Positions 1-11,900 of a stretch of DNA of 64,000 nt are shown here, piece by piece. The stretch's first letter is position 1, and each line of letters opens with the position of its first letter. The notes below the pieces were generated by a model. It searched no databases. It was not told where the DNA came from and saw nothing but the letters and a program-made list of their open reading frames with translations. Source of the stretch: Cyclina sinensis (Eukaryota; Mollusca; Bivalvia; Venerida; Veneridae); the NCBI GenBank assembly GCA_012932295.1, contig JAAONU010000004.1, positions 7,201,030 to 7,265,029 on the forward strand, written 5' to 3'. The position numbers and the translations under genes are program-made.

Positions 1-598
1 GCCAAAATTAGTAAATCAATTTATGCAACAATAATATAAACAAGTTGCAAAACATTAAATTTGTTTTCCTTCAATGTTATTGATAGCTGTAAAAAAAAAT
101 AAACTAAAACAATACAGCCACGCCCTTCCGCCTTTAGCATGTTTGTTAAGGAAGCGGCAAAAATCACTGAGATTTTCGATTTCACTATCGGTCAATATTG
201 ACAGTATAAATCGATTTTTTTACTTTTGCATCTTAAATCTAATCAACCTGCAATAAAATTATGCAATATTATCTCTACAATTACTTATATTTTATATTTC
301 CGCTTGATAATGTCAATTACTTAAACAATTAAAATTAGACACTATAAAGTAATTATTGACAGGGAGCGGCCCGGGGGTGTGATCGCACACAACATTATAG
401 GTACAATATTGCTTTCTACTTCCTCGCATGATCAAAATCTAATAATAACTCTCCATCCATGAAGAAAATTAACTTCTCTATAAAACAAGGGATCAAAATA
501 TTATTTGTCATTCTGTTCTGGTCATTTCCATCTCACATGTCTTGGAATTGTAAATTGGATACTATAGTGCATAGGATATTTGCGGTACGTTTGAGACA
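1..598. other. AT-rich intergenic DNA, no gene seen
   Basis: I see no exon-like frame, RNA gene or recognisable repeat here. The short open frames have no splice context or protein-like composition. The first degenerate dyad of the neighbouring satellite begins at about 600. Confidence 0.5.
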
Positions 599-599
599 G

Positions 600-3545
600 G
601 GTGTAAGTTACAAGGGTCCCAGGTTTGAATTACATCCCAGGACTTTTGCAACTTTACCCTTGTATCAAACAATTTCAATCTATTTCTTCGTGTCGTTAGT
701 TTTTTGGGGGTTTTTTTCATAAAGAAGAAACTCATATCACTTTTCAATTTTACACTGATGATGTTATATAGCTGCCATATTTCTTTGTGTTTCATTTGTA
801 AGTTACTTGGGTCCCAGGGAGTAATGTATCCCGCGGTCTTCTGTAACTTTCTCGTGAAATATCAAAACAAGCAGAATCTGAACTAGACAGGAATTCATTT
901 TTCGCGATGTCTGGGCGAATAAAAAAGTTTACCTGTAAGTTACTGGGGTCCCAGGGTGTCTGTAATCCCGAGGACTTTTGTAACTTCCTAGTAAACTTTT
1001 GGAATGCTGTTAAAGTCGGACCGGCGATTTAGGAACAACTCAACGTGGGTACATGAAGAACTATACGGATCTATTATCAATCGAAATGCTAACCTTAAGT
1101 TACTTGGGTCCAATGATATTATCATTTCTCCCAGGACTTCATTAACTTTCTAGTGAGCCGAACTACAGATATCAAGAAAGAATAGATCAACTTTAATTCC
1201 ACAGATATTTTAGCTAACAGAATGTTTACGTGTAAGTTACTTGGGTCCCAGGATGTTATTTATTCCGCGGACTTTTGTAACTTTCTCGTGAACTTATGGA
1301 ACTGGACAGCCAATCGGATTTAGAAAATTAAACACAACGTTAATTTTGTTCGCATGCACGTTTATGTGTCCCATCGGAAACTTCTGTAACTTTCTCGTGA
1401 GCTGTTGGAACTGAAGGGGCAATCATTTTTAGAGAAGGAATCAGGACACAGATTATGTTCACATGTAAGTTACTTGGGTCCCAGGGTGCTATTTATCCCG
1501 TGGACTTCTGTAACTTTCTCGTGAGCTGTTGGAACTGGAGGGGCAGTCAAACTTAGAGGACTCACGGCACACATTATGTTCACATGTATGTTCCTTCGGT
1601 CGCAGAGTGAAATTTATATATCCGGAGGACTGTAACTATCTCGTGAGCTGTTAGAACTGTACGGGCAGTCAAATTTGAGGATGAAACACAGCGTAAATTG
1701 TTATGTTCACATGTAAGTTACTTGGGTCCCAGGGTGTTATATGTCTCCGCGGACTTCTGTAACTTTCTCGTGAACTGTTGGATCTGGACAGGCAGTCATA
1801 TTTACAGAATAAAACTACAGCGTAAGTTATTATGTTCACATGTAAGTTACTTGGGTCCCAGGGTGCTTTTTTTCCCGCGGACTTCTGTAACTTTCTCGTG
1901 AACTGTTGGATCTGGACAGGCAGTCATATTTACAGAATAAAACTACAGCGTAAGTTATTATGTTCACATGTAAGTTACTTGGGTCCCAGGGTGTTATATG
2001 TCTCCGCGGACTTCTGTAACTTTCTCGTGAACTGTTGGAACTGGACAGGCAGTCATATTTACAGAATGAAATACAGCGTAAATTATTATGTTCACATGTA
2101 AGTTATTTGGGTCCCACCGTGCTATTTATCCCGCAGAGTTCTGTAACTTTCTCGTGAAGTGTTTGAACTGGACAGACATATTTACAAAATGAAACACAGC
2201 GTATATTATTATGTTCACATGTAAGTTACTTGGGTCCCAGGGTTCTATTCATCCCGCGGACTTCTGTAACTTTCTCGTGAACTGTTGGATCTGGACAGGC
2301 AGTCATATTTACAGAATAAAACTACAGCGTAAGTTATTATGTTCACATGTAAGTTACTTGGGTCCCAGGGTGCTTTTTTTCCCGCAGACTTCTGTAACTT
2401 TCTCGTGAACTGTTGGATCTGGACAGGCAGTCATATTTACAGAATAAAACTACAGCGTAAGTTATTATGTTCACATGTAAGTTACTTGGGTCCCAGGGTG
2501 CTTTTTTTCCCGCGGACTTCTGTAACTTTCTCGTGAACTGTTGGATCTGGACAGGCAGTCATATTTACAGAATAAAACTACAGCGTAAGTTATTATGTTC
2601 ACATGTAAGTTACTTGGGTCCCAGGGTGCTTTTTATCCCGCGGACTTCTGTAACTTTCTCGTGAACTGTTGGATCTGGACAGACAAGTATATTTACAGAA
2701 TGGAACACGGCGTAAATTATCATTTTCACATGTAAGTTACTTGGGTCCCAGGGTGCTTTTTATCCCGCGGACTTCTGTAACTTTCTCGTGAACTGTTGGA
2801 TCTGGACAGACAAGTATATATACAGAATCGAACACAGCGTAAACAATTATTTTCACATGTAAGTTACTTGGGTCCCAGGGTGCTTTTTTCCCGCAGACTT
2901 ATGTAACTTTCTCGTGAACTGTTGGATCTGGACAGGCAAGCATATTTACAGAATAGAACAAAGCATTAATTATCATTTTCACATGTAAGTTACTGGGGTC
3001 CCATGCTGCTAATTTATCCCGCGGACTTCTGTAACTTTCTCGTGAACTGTTTGAACTGGACAGGAAAATAGATTAAGAGAATGAAACACAGCGTAAACAA
3101 TTATTTTCACATGTAAGTTACTTGGGTCCCAGGTTGCTTTTTATCCCGCGGACTTCTTATTTTTCTCGTGAACTGTTAGAACTGGACAGGAAAGCAGATT
3201 AAGAGAATGAATCACCGCGTTAATTATTATGTTCACTTGTAAGTTACTTGGGTCCCAGGGTGTTATATGTCTCCGCGGACTTCTGTAACTTCCTCGTGAG
3301 CTGTGGAACTGGATGGGCTGTCATTTTTAGAGAAGGAAACATAGCGTACATTACGTTCACTTGTAAGTTACCTGGGTCCCAGGGTGTTTTATATCTCCGC
3401 GGACTTCTGTAACTTTCTCGTGAGCTGTTGGAACTGGATGGGTTGTCAGATTTAGAGAAGGAAACATAGCATACATTGCGTTCACATGTAAGTTACCTGG
3501 GTCCCAGGGTGTTATAAGTCACCGAGGACCTCAGTAACTTTCTCT
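600..3545. repeat. Satellite array, about 128 bp unit with internal 64 bp dyad
   Basis: About 23 units occur in direct orientation. The core GTAAGTTACTTGGGTCCCAG starts near 602, 797, 931, 1092, 1231, 1465, 1711, 1838, 1966, 2094, 2217, 2345, 2473, 2601, 2729, 2857, 2984, 3110, 3237, 3361 and 3487, with decayed units near 1351 and 1585. Spacing is 126-128 bp in the middle and irregular at the left edge. Units from 1838 to 2730 are nearly identical and edge units are diverged, as expected for an array homogenised by unequal exchange. Each unit has an imperfect inverted repeat: TTCACATGTAAGTTAC and GGGTCCCAGGG on one arm, answered by CCCGCGGACTT and GTAACTTTCTCGTGAA on the other, with a loop of about 8-10 bases. 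The second half of each unit is the linker between dyads. Open frames across the array rotate because the period is not a multiple of three, so I do not call it coding. Confidence 0.9.
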
Positions 3546-3887
3546 TGAATGTACATGTTGGTCAGCGTTGAACTTAACCATATAAACAAGTGATAACTGC
3601 ACACGCTTAAACGGTAATTAAGTTTGAGTAATTTCATTTAAGATTCACATTTTTCTCATATATGAATAATTAACCAGCTTAAATGAAAAAAATAAACAAG
3701 TTTCCTGAAGTTTTTTCATCTCACATCGTCTTATAATAATATTCGCATTTTTACCGTTTGCTACTTTTTGTCTTCATGCAGTATAAATGTATTTTTCTCC
3801 AATGATGTCAAACTAAGACATTTCACCAGATCACGTGATAAGTTTTTGCGTTCTTTGTTTACAGAATACCAACAGACCACACATTTT

Positions 3888-4112
3888 TTTACATGTAAGT
3901 TACTGGGGTCCCAGGGTTCGCTTAAGCCCGAGGTCTCCCGTAACTTGTTGGTAAAAATTTGTATATTCAACAGTTAAAAGCCAGGATAAGTTCCAATGGT
4001 ACTCATGGATTTCATCATCTGCTTACAGTGTACACCGTCTCGTGGTCAGTAAGTTACTGGGGTCCCAGGCGATTGTTGTATCCGGGGACTTCACTGACTT
4101 TCCGGTCACGTG
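3888..4112. repeat. Two solitary diverged copies of the satellite dyad
   Basis: Two more copies of the palindromic core lie outside the regular array, near 3893-3955 and 4047-4110. Each has AAGTTACTGGGGTCCCAGG on the left arm and a complementary right arm (CCCGAGGTC..GTAACTT in the first, CCGGGGACTTCACTGACTTT in the second). They lack the 128 bp linker. The dyad therefore seems to be the mobile or ancestral module and the 128 bp tandem unit a later amplification. Confidence 0.75.
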
Positions 4113-5964
4113 ATGGAAATCAACACGAGAGCTACAGAATCTGGAGTGTGTATCTGAGGCAGAAATTACTTCAATAAGGTGCTGGACCATGAAGTATCAT
4201 AACAGTTAATTGGTCACCAAGAAAAGAAATAATAAAATGTCTTAGTCTTGCACCTATACAAAAAAAACCTTCTCAAAAGTCCGTTCATAATGAAAAAAAA
4301 CCCACAAACAATTTGGCCTAACTCATCATATCTATTTAAAAACAGAATTATCATCTGAAAGTGACGAACAGCAAGTGATACCCGACCACAAACAACTGTG
4401 CAACACTATCAATGGTTAACATAATACATAAAACATGGCTCCTTTTGAAAGTAAAAGAAACAAACCCTCTACAGTATTGATATATGAAAATAAAATGCTT
4501 AGCAATATATTACTGAAATGCAAATAAGTGAGAGGCCCTTTCCTGTCTTTTTACTGACTTATTATATTTGGCTTTATAATATTTGTTCTTAACAGATTTA
4601 CATTTAAATAACCAAAGTCAGTGTCGAGCAGGTTCAAGACCTGATTATGAGATGAAAATCAAAGCACTGAAACAAACTTTGCAAAACATAAAATTTATTG
4701 TAAACTTATTTCTGCACAGTACAATAAAATATAACAAAGGTTTTCAAAAGACATCAAGAAATAATCTACAATATTTGTATATAAAAAGGCAGACTTGTTA
4801 AATTAAGAGAAAACGAACGCAGCAAGGCGACAAAACAAGGTTGTTTTTTTATCAATATCAACAATTTTAGCGACTACATTATTGTGTTATAGTAAGCTTG
4901 TGTACATACATTAAACACAAAGCAGAATTATGTAAAAATGCAATAACACTAAGTTGATCAAGTAATGAAATGACCTTCATGAAGAAAATTTTAAAATGGA
5001 ATTAATAACACAATCATCTTTTATTTCAACTGGATAAATAAGTAACACAATAACGCTTTTTGACAACTTATAAACCTCTATTAAGTAAAAGGAAAAATGT
5101 ATAACCCAACAGGCAAAGATGAAATAAAGATATGGAGAAGAAACCAAACATCTAACTTCAGTAACAGTGAAGCACAGCAACCCCAAAACCCTAACAAGCA
5201 ACCCCAAAGAAGGTCTTCCTGTAAAGCTATGTTATGTCAAAATACAATAGACTGTGTGGAACTTAAGATACTGAGCATAAACCAAAATTCTATTTTTTTT
5301 TTTAAATGAGTGACCTCTTGACCTCAGTGACCCCAAAAGCAGTCCCAGTGAAGGTCTGGCTATAAAATATCAACTGACCAAGTTTAGTTAGTACAAGAAA
5401 ATTGTAAGGAAAGAAAATAAGTTGAAACCCTTGAATTCAAAACCAACTGTTGAAAACCTGGTTAAAAACTGTTGCAGCAAACTTCAAGAAGCAAACAATG
5501 ATAAAAACACACAACCTGAAAGCTTACATACCATCATACTTAACATCTCATTAACTTTGTGTAGTTGGATAAAATATTTCAGATAATCTGACCCTCTGTA
5601 GTCATAACACCAATTAACAGATATCGTCTAGCGTATAAATCAGTTCAGGTCACTGCAAGATGTAAAACCACTAAAACATACGAGTGAAAAGTTGAGTATG
5701 TGAAAATAAATGAGATCTCATTGCGCTTTTGATCAGTCCAAATACCACATGTGATTGTTTTCAATCTGTATCAAAACTTTTACAAAGTATAGGTGAAACT
5801 CAAAATACCAGCCTGCAAATATGCATCTGAATAAACTTTTCTTCACATAAAGTAATAATTTGATCTCTAAAGTCACTTTGCACATATATGACCTGTCAAA
5901 TTTTATCACACTGTCTGAGGTAAGTCAGGTTGTTTTAACACAGCTACAGTGTAATCTCTGTGGG
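4113..5964. other. 3' flank of MINDY3, probable 3' UTR in part
   Basis: This AT-rich stretch has no convincing exon. Its right part should hold the 3' UTR of the minus-strand MINDY3 gene. Several TTTATT strings (AATAAA on the minus strand) occur, for example near 4695 and 5018, but I cannot say which is used. Bases 5305-5400 resemble the dispersed 'gacctc..gaccccaaaa' repeat seen at greater length near 25.4-26.4 kb. Confidence 0.4.
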
Positions 5965-8900
5965 TCAATTTATTGAAGGTATAATATTGTTGTTCCAAGT
6001 AACTTCTATTGTCGGCCATTTTGTCAGAAGCACCATCTTTATTGGTGTAACGTCACTCAAGAGTTGGACTTCTACTTCATCTTGTAGCACAGCTTTACAC
6101 TCGTGGTATAACACCTACAATATATGAATTTATTACATAATCTATAAATAAATGCAATGTCAATGGTCTAAGGAGCCACTGTCATTCTTTAAATTTGGTT
6201 CTCATACCCCAAGCAGTTAGAAACAGAACTGTATGTCCTTCTGGTTATTCTTTCAGCAAGTTGGAAATATCTCTATTTCTACTTATAGTAGTAGTGTGAC
6301 CATTAACAAGCCAACTAACCAATGCACTGGCCATGACCCTGGAAAGGTACATAACTGTTACTACTTTTTTTACTTGGGTAATCTGTTCTTTATGTACTTA
6401 AAATGGTTAAAAAAAGTATGTTTCAAGGGTCATGTGTGTTTGCTAAACACAGCATTTTAATGCCTTTTTTGCCCAGTAAATATGCCATCTATTATTAGAA
6501 ATATGATGTAATGCTGTCTGGTTCCTAGCATTTGTGTACACAGTATTGGGAATCAGTTAGCTGTCCTTTCCTCTGCTGAAATAAGCTAATCAGTTTGCAA
6601 TGTTTCCTACATCACTGTCTTCAACATCATTCGGTCAAAAACTTTTGCATACAATTCAATTTTTATTAATGAATAAAACTACAAATCTAAATACACAAAA
6701 TAAAATGTACACCTGTACAAACTGATCACAGTTCACCAGACATGAGAGAACTTTCTTGATGACAAATAAATGACACACGTACCTTATTGTCATGACAAGA
6801 TCTTGGCAGTCCATTGTAATGGTACAATTTGAATCGTTTTGGCACTTCTGGAGTTGTCTCCCCTGCAAAGAACTCTTCAAAGAAGCTACTCTGTGTGATA
6901 ATGCCTAAATTCTCAGCATCTAATTTCCCAGCCATTATATCTACACTGAAAATGAAAAAGATTTTCCTTATACATTTATAGTTACAACGTCTGTGAAATG
7001 AACATAATTAAAATACTGTTTAAGAAATAGAATTTTTAAGCTACTTACACACTAATGTATATTACACATCATTTTATCTACTGTTAAATTCACAATCGAT
7101 TGACTTAAAAATTGTCACTTTGAGTTACAATCACTTATATTGTCAAAATTTAGATTTCACATTTTAAAAGCCTTCATAAGATACATGTATAACAAAGAGA
7201 GACAAAAGCTGAAAGTTTTTGTTCCAATCCAGCCTGACCATTTTCTACAAACCTAACCAGGCACAGTAAGACTTCCTCGAGAAATACACAATTATAAAGT
7301 TATTGTTAGCTGAGCTGCCTGTAAAAGTGCATGTCCCCACTTTAAAATAAATGTATGTAAGAGATGAAATTTGCCCTAAAATCAGGAGTATTCCAATTTC
7401 TTTAAAATTGTGTAAATGTGAATGACATTGAATGAATTATTACCTACTGCAAATGAACACCTACTGTCTAGATGCATAAAGACAAGAACTTTGAACATAT
7501 GTTCTTTTTTTTAATTAACACTTATTTTTCATTTCATAATGGTCAAAAAAATGGGTACTACATGTAAATCCCTTTATCACAATTCAGTGCAATGTACTAG
7601 AACTTATTAAGAAATCTCTTACTATTCTTTCTCGGAGACAAGATCTAACGCTGCTAACAAATCCCCTAGTACAACAGTGGCTATAAAACCATTACCTGTA
7701 GATAACAAAAACAATAACAATTACATGTAGCAAAGAAGACAACAAAGTAAATGCATTATACAAAAGTCCTGTATCAGTGCTCGAAAAGAACATTCTTCAG
7801 TATACAGGTTTCTACACTGTAGTAATGTAATGCATGATTAAATAGAACTTACTTCGAGTGAAACTTAACTCACCACATTTTTAGATAATTCATAGGTTCC
7901 AAATGCTGTCTACTAAATGATTTACTAAATGATTCACAATGTCTTAACAGTTACTAACATTTTAACATTCAAAATATTACCGGTACTTATACATATTATT
8001 TATTACTGACTTATGTGTATTCTGTATAGCAAGCAGAATGAACTGGCTTGAACAGAACTTACAGGTAAATTTAGTAGGGCTTTTTACAAAAAGGTTCAAC
8101 ACACCTTCAGGATCAAACCTTTGAAAAATTCTTCTAGCATTGGATTCTAACGTTTCTGTGATAACTAAATTTTTATTCTGAAAATAAAAACATTCATAAA
8201 CTTGTTAAAACAGACTTAAAGTTAAACATACAAGAACACAATAAAGTATGCATACAGATACTCACATTTTATGAGTTAGTGTAATCAAACAGGCAGTGGA
8301 ATAATCATCTAACACCTATGTTTGAATAGTTATAGGACTGAATTCATGTATTTAGATTTTCTCCATTGGTAGAAACTAGAATACAGCTACAGTTAACTTT
8401 TGTTGAGTCTTAACTGGTTTGACTTCCAAGACTGATATGCATGATTAAGCATTAAAATTGCCTGTTATTGCTAAAATGTATCATCCATTAAGCCGACACT
8501 GATACTGACATTCATAAAATATTCTGTTGTTTTTAAGTAAAAGCTCTAGCAAACGGCAACAACTTCAGTTTACTATTCCTTGTTCCTTGGTCTATGACTC
8601 AAAATGACTCAAGATATTTCATATTTGAATAGGCCCTAGAATCTATGTTAAACAGACACTGCAATATAACTTTTAGAAAATAGATTTGATAAGGCTGGTA
8701 AGGAAACAAACTTTGAACAAATTCCTACAGTATATGTTTTACAAACTTATACTTTCTGTTGCTCTGTGTTTCCATTTTGTCCCAATTTACATATTAGTTT
8801 TAATGGTAACAATATCAATCAGTACTGAGTATATCATTTTACCTTTCAAACATTATTTAGTGATTCACACTTACCTTAGAAAACAACACTGTTAAATGAG

Positions 8901-11900
8901 TTTCACTTCCAATTAACCAAACTGGGTACTCTGGATTCTTTAAATTCCAGCCTACCTGCAATATAAGACATGTATCACAGTCTGCACAATATTGCTGCAA
9001 TGTATTCATAACACGAAATACCTCACAGAAGCTTAACAGAACATGGCCTGAAAGGAATTCATGATTACTTTTTCAGAGTAAATCATTAACTTCTGCAAGA
9101 AACAGGATTACAATTAAAGGTACTTCAAATCTTGAGATCTCTCAATGAAAACATTAAAACATTTTGTGCAGCTGTGAAGAATGCAACTGAAAATCAAAAT
9201 TCCTGTTAAAACTGGTTGAAGATGATGGGATTCACCAAGTGTCCCTGTGACAAGCATGGCTATGTAACATCAAGGCTACAACATTATATGCTACAGTTTT
9301 GACAAGGATCTTACATAAAGAGATTTTTTTCCTAGTTAAGTGAAAAAAATTGAAATATTCTCTTATTCCCTTTATTTGCATGAAATAACTAATATAATTC
9401 TATAATTACCTCACAATACCTTAGATGCTCCATAAAAGACAAAAATCCTATACATGCTCTTTTTGTTACACCCTGTAGCTCTGTAAAAAAACATTTAGCA
9501 TACATTTGTTACACCCTGTAGCTCTGTAAAAAAAACATTTAGCATACTTTTGTTACACCCTGTAGCTCTGTAAAAAAAAACAACAACATTTAGCATACAT
9601 TTTTTACACCCTGTAGCTCTGTAAAATCATACAATAAAACATTCAGTATGAAGATTGAGTATAAACAGCAATCAACCACAAGAGATGTTAAGGATAAGCA
9701 GAACATTTTAGTATGTTTCAGTTTATGGGATACAATTTGCCATTATTATAAAAATAGATATAATTACATTCTGTAAATTTTTACTCAGGCAATCAAACTG
9801 GATATTTTAAATGAGCTGAGTTTTCAAAAAGCTGCTTAGCTTAAGAATATGATCCCCATCATAACAAAAGCTTATCATGGTATTCATATCTGTCAAACAT
9901 AATTTCTGTTTCATTTTTTTCATTGAAAAACAAGAACTTCAAACACTTTTGCAATTACAATTATATTTTACTTCAGACACACAGCCTGTGACTATCTGGT
10001 ACACTTTCTACACAACAAGGCTCATAAATCTGTGGTATGCATGAAAGAGTACTTACTTAATCCTGAGATATCCTTGTCATTATCCCAGACATGACTTACA
10101 GCTTTACTTGTTATAAGTAAGTTTACCAAACTCTGGCTGAAATGACAAAATAAGATTATAAAGAATACTGTTTAATACAAACATGTATATCTATTAGCAA
10201 TATCATTTATGCTTTAAATCAAAATAACCCATAAATGTGTGAGCTCCTCAAAATATCTAATATCAACTTGATCTAACGTTTTTATGTTTAGTTTCTTAAA
10301 AGGATCTAAAGACTAGCTTTAGCGCACTTCATTTTAGTGCCTGTATGTTGTAAGTAATAGCCTGATATTGGCAAATGACCAGACCAAGAGAATTAATCTA
10401 TCAAGTTTTCACAGACTGCAGTAGAAGCCAGTACCATACAGGTCTGGTAAAGAAATGACATAAAAGTCTTCCTGTGTTTAACAAAGTCAAGAAACAAAAC
10501 TGCCCACCTTAACAAAGGAAGGAAGCAGGAATTTATCTCTAGGACTTGAATGTAGAGTGTCTATCTCATTCTGTGTTTATTTCATTATATTTGACAGATG
10601 ACCAATTAACACCGAACAGTACAGTACCTGCCATGACCATGTATCCCATCTATCAGAGGTTCTCCAGGGTCTTCTACTTCATTCTTTATTTGTTCTATAC
10701 CCTGAAAACACAAATATAGCAATGTTAATGCTTCATCATGCATCCTCTCCCAACACTAGATGACACATCTTTAGTTGGTTCAAATTATGTGTCTGCAATT
10801 AGTATAAGTAAGCAAAATATAACAGACAAAAAACTGGTTGTACAAATTAATATTCTAAGTACCAGCAGTGGTTGATACTGGATTTGGATACTGTGCAGTT
10901 ACATTCTTTAAAATTAAATTTAAAAATATCAGGTTTCATTACTTCTTCTTTAAAATAACTGTGTAAAATGTGCACTGGTACTTTGTTTGGTCAGGATAAT
11001 AGAGTTTCATCATCACATAGTATTACAGACTGTTCACATTTCTTATGATAACCTAGAAGATATGTAGAAATTATGCTTACATAGCAAAATGCAGGCATTC
11101 TTATCTTGTTTCATAATATAAAAACCAAGTAATAACTTTAAATCCTTAAGGCAAAAATGTACATTATATATATCTATTTTTATTACAGCCAAGAACAATT
11201 AACTTTCACTTCAGAAACTGAAACCAAGTACAATGCTTACATACTTTAGTTATTATAACTGAAGACAATGCAAATTTATTTCACAATTACAACAGATATG
11301 TGTTCTCACTTTAGTTATTATTACTGAGTACAATGTGTACTCACTCTGTTAAGTATAAATGAGTACAGTGTATTCACTTAAGTTATCATGTGTACTCACT
11401 GACTACTACAACTGAGCACAATGTGCACTTACTTTATTATAAATGAGCACAATGTGTACTCACTGTTTATTATAACTGAATATAAGATAAACATACTCTG
11501 TCTATAATAAATAAGTACAATGTATGTACATGTATTAACTCACTTTGGATACTGTAACTGAATACAATGTATACTCAATTTGTTTATTATAATGGAATAC
11601 AATGTGTACTCACTTTGGTTATTATAAATGAATACAAAATGTGTGCTCACTCCGTTTATTATGACTGAATACAAAATGCTGCTCACTCTATTTATTATAA
11701 CTGGAAACAATGTGTACTAAATTTGGTATTCATAACTAAATACATACACAGTTTTGTTACTATAACTGAATACAATGTGTACTCAGTTTCGTTATTACAA
11801 CTGAATACAATATGATCTATACACTAAGGTTATTTTAACTGAATACAATGTGTACTCACTTTATCATAACTGAATACAGTGTGTACTCTGTTTATTATAA

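Noticed and set aside
1698..2664. Open frames of 65-89 codons rich in CKLLGSQG-like words
   Set aside because: They are translations of the 128 bp satellite; the period is not a multiple of three and the same words recur in rotating frames.
600..3545. Regular palindromic repeats with spacers, superficially CRISPR-like
   Set aside because: Linkers between dyads are themselves conserved, units are 128 bp, no cas genes exist and the genome is eukaryotic.
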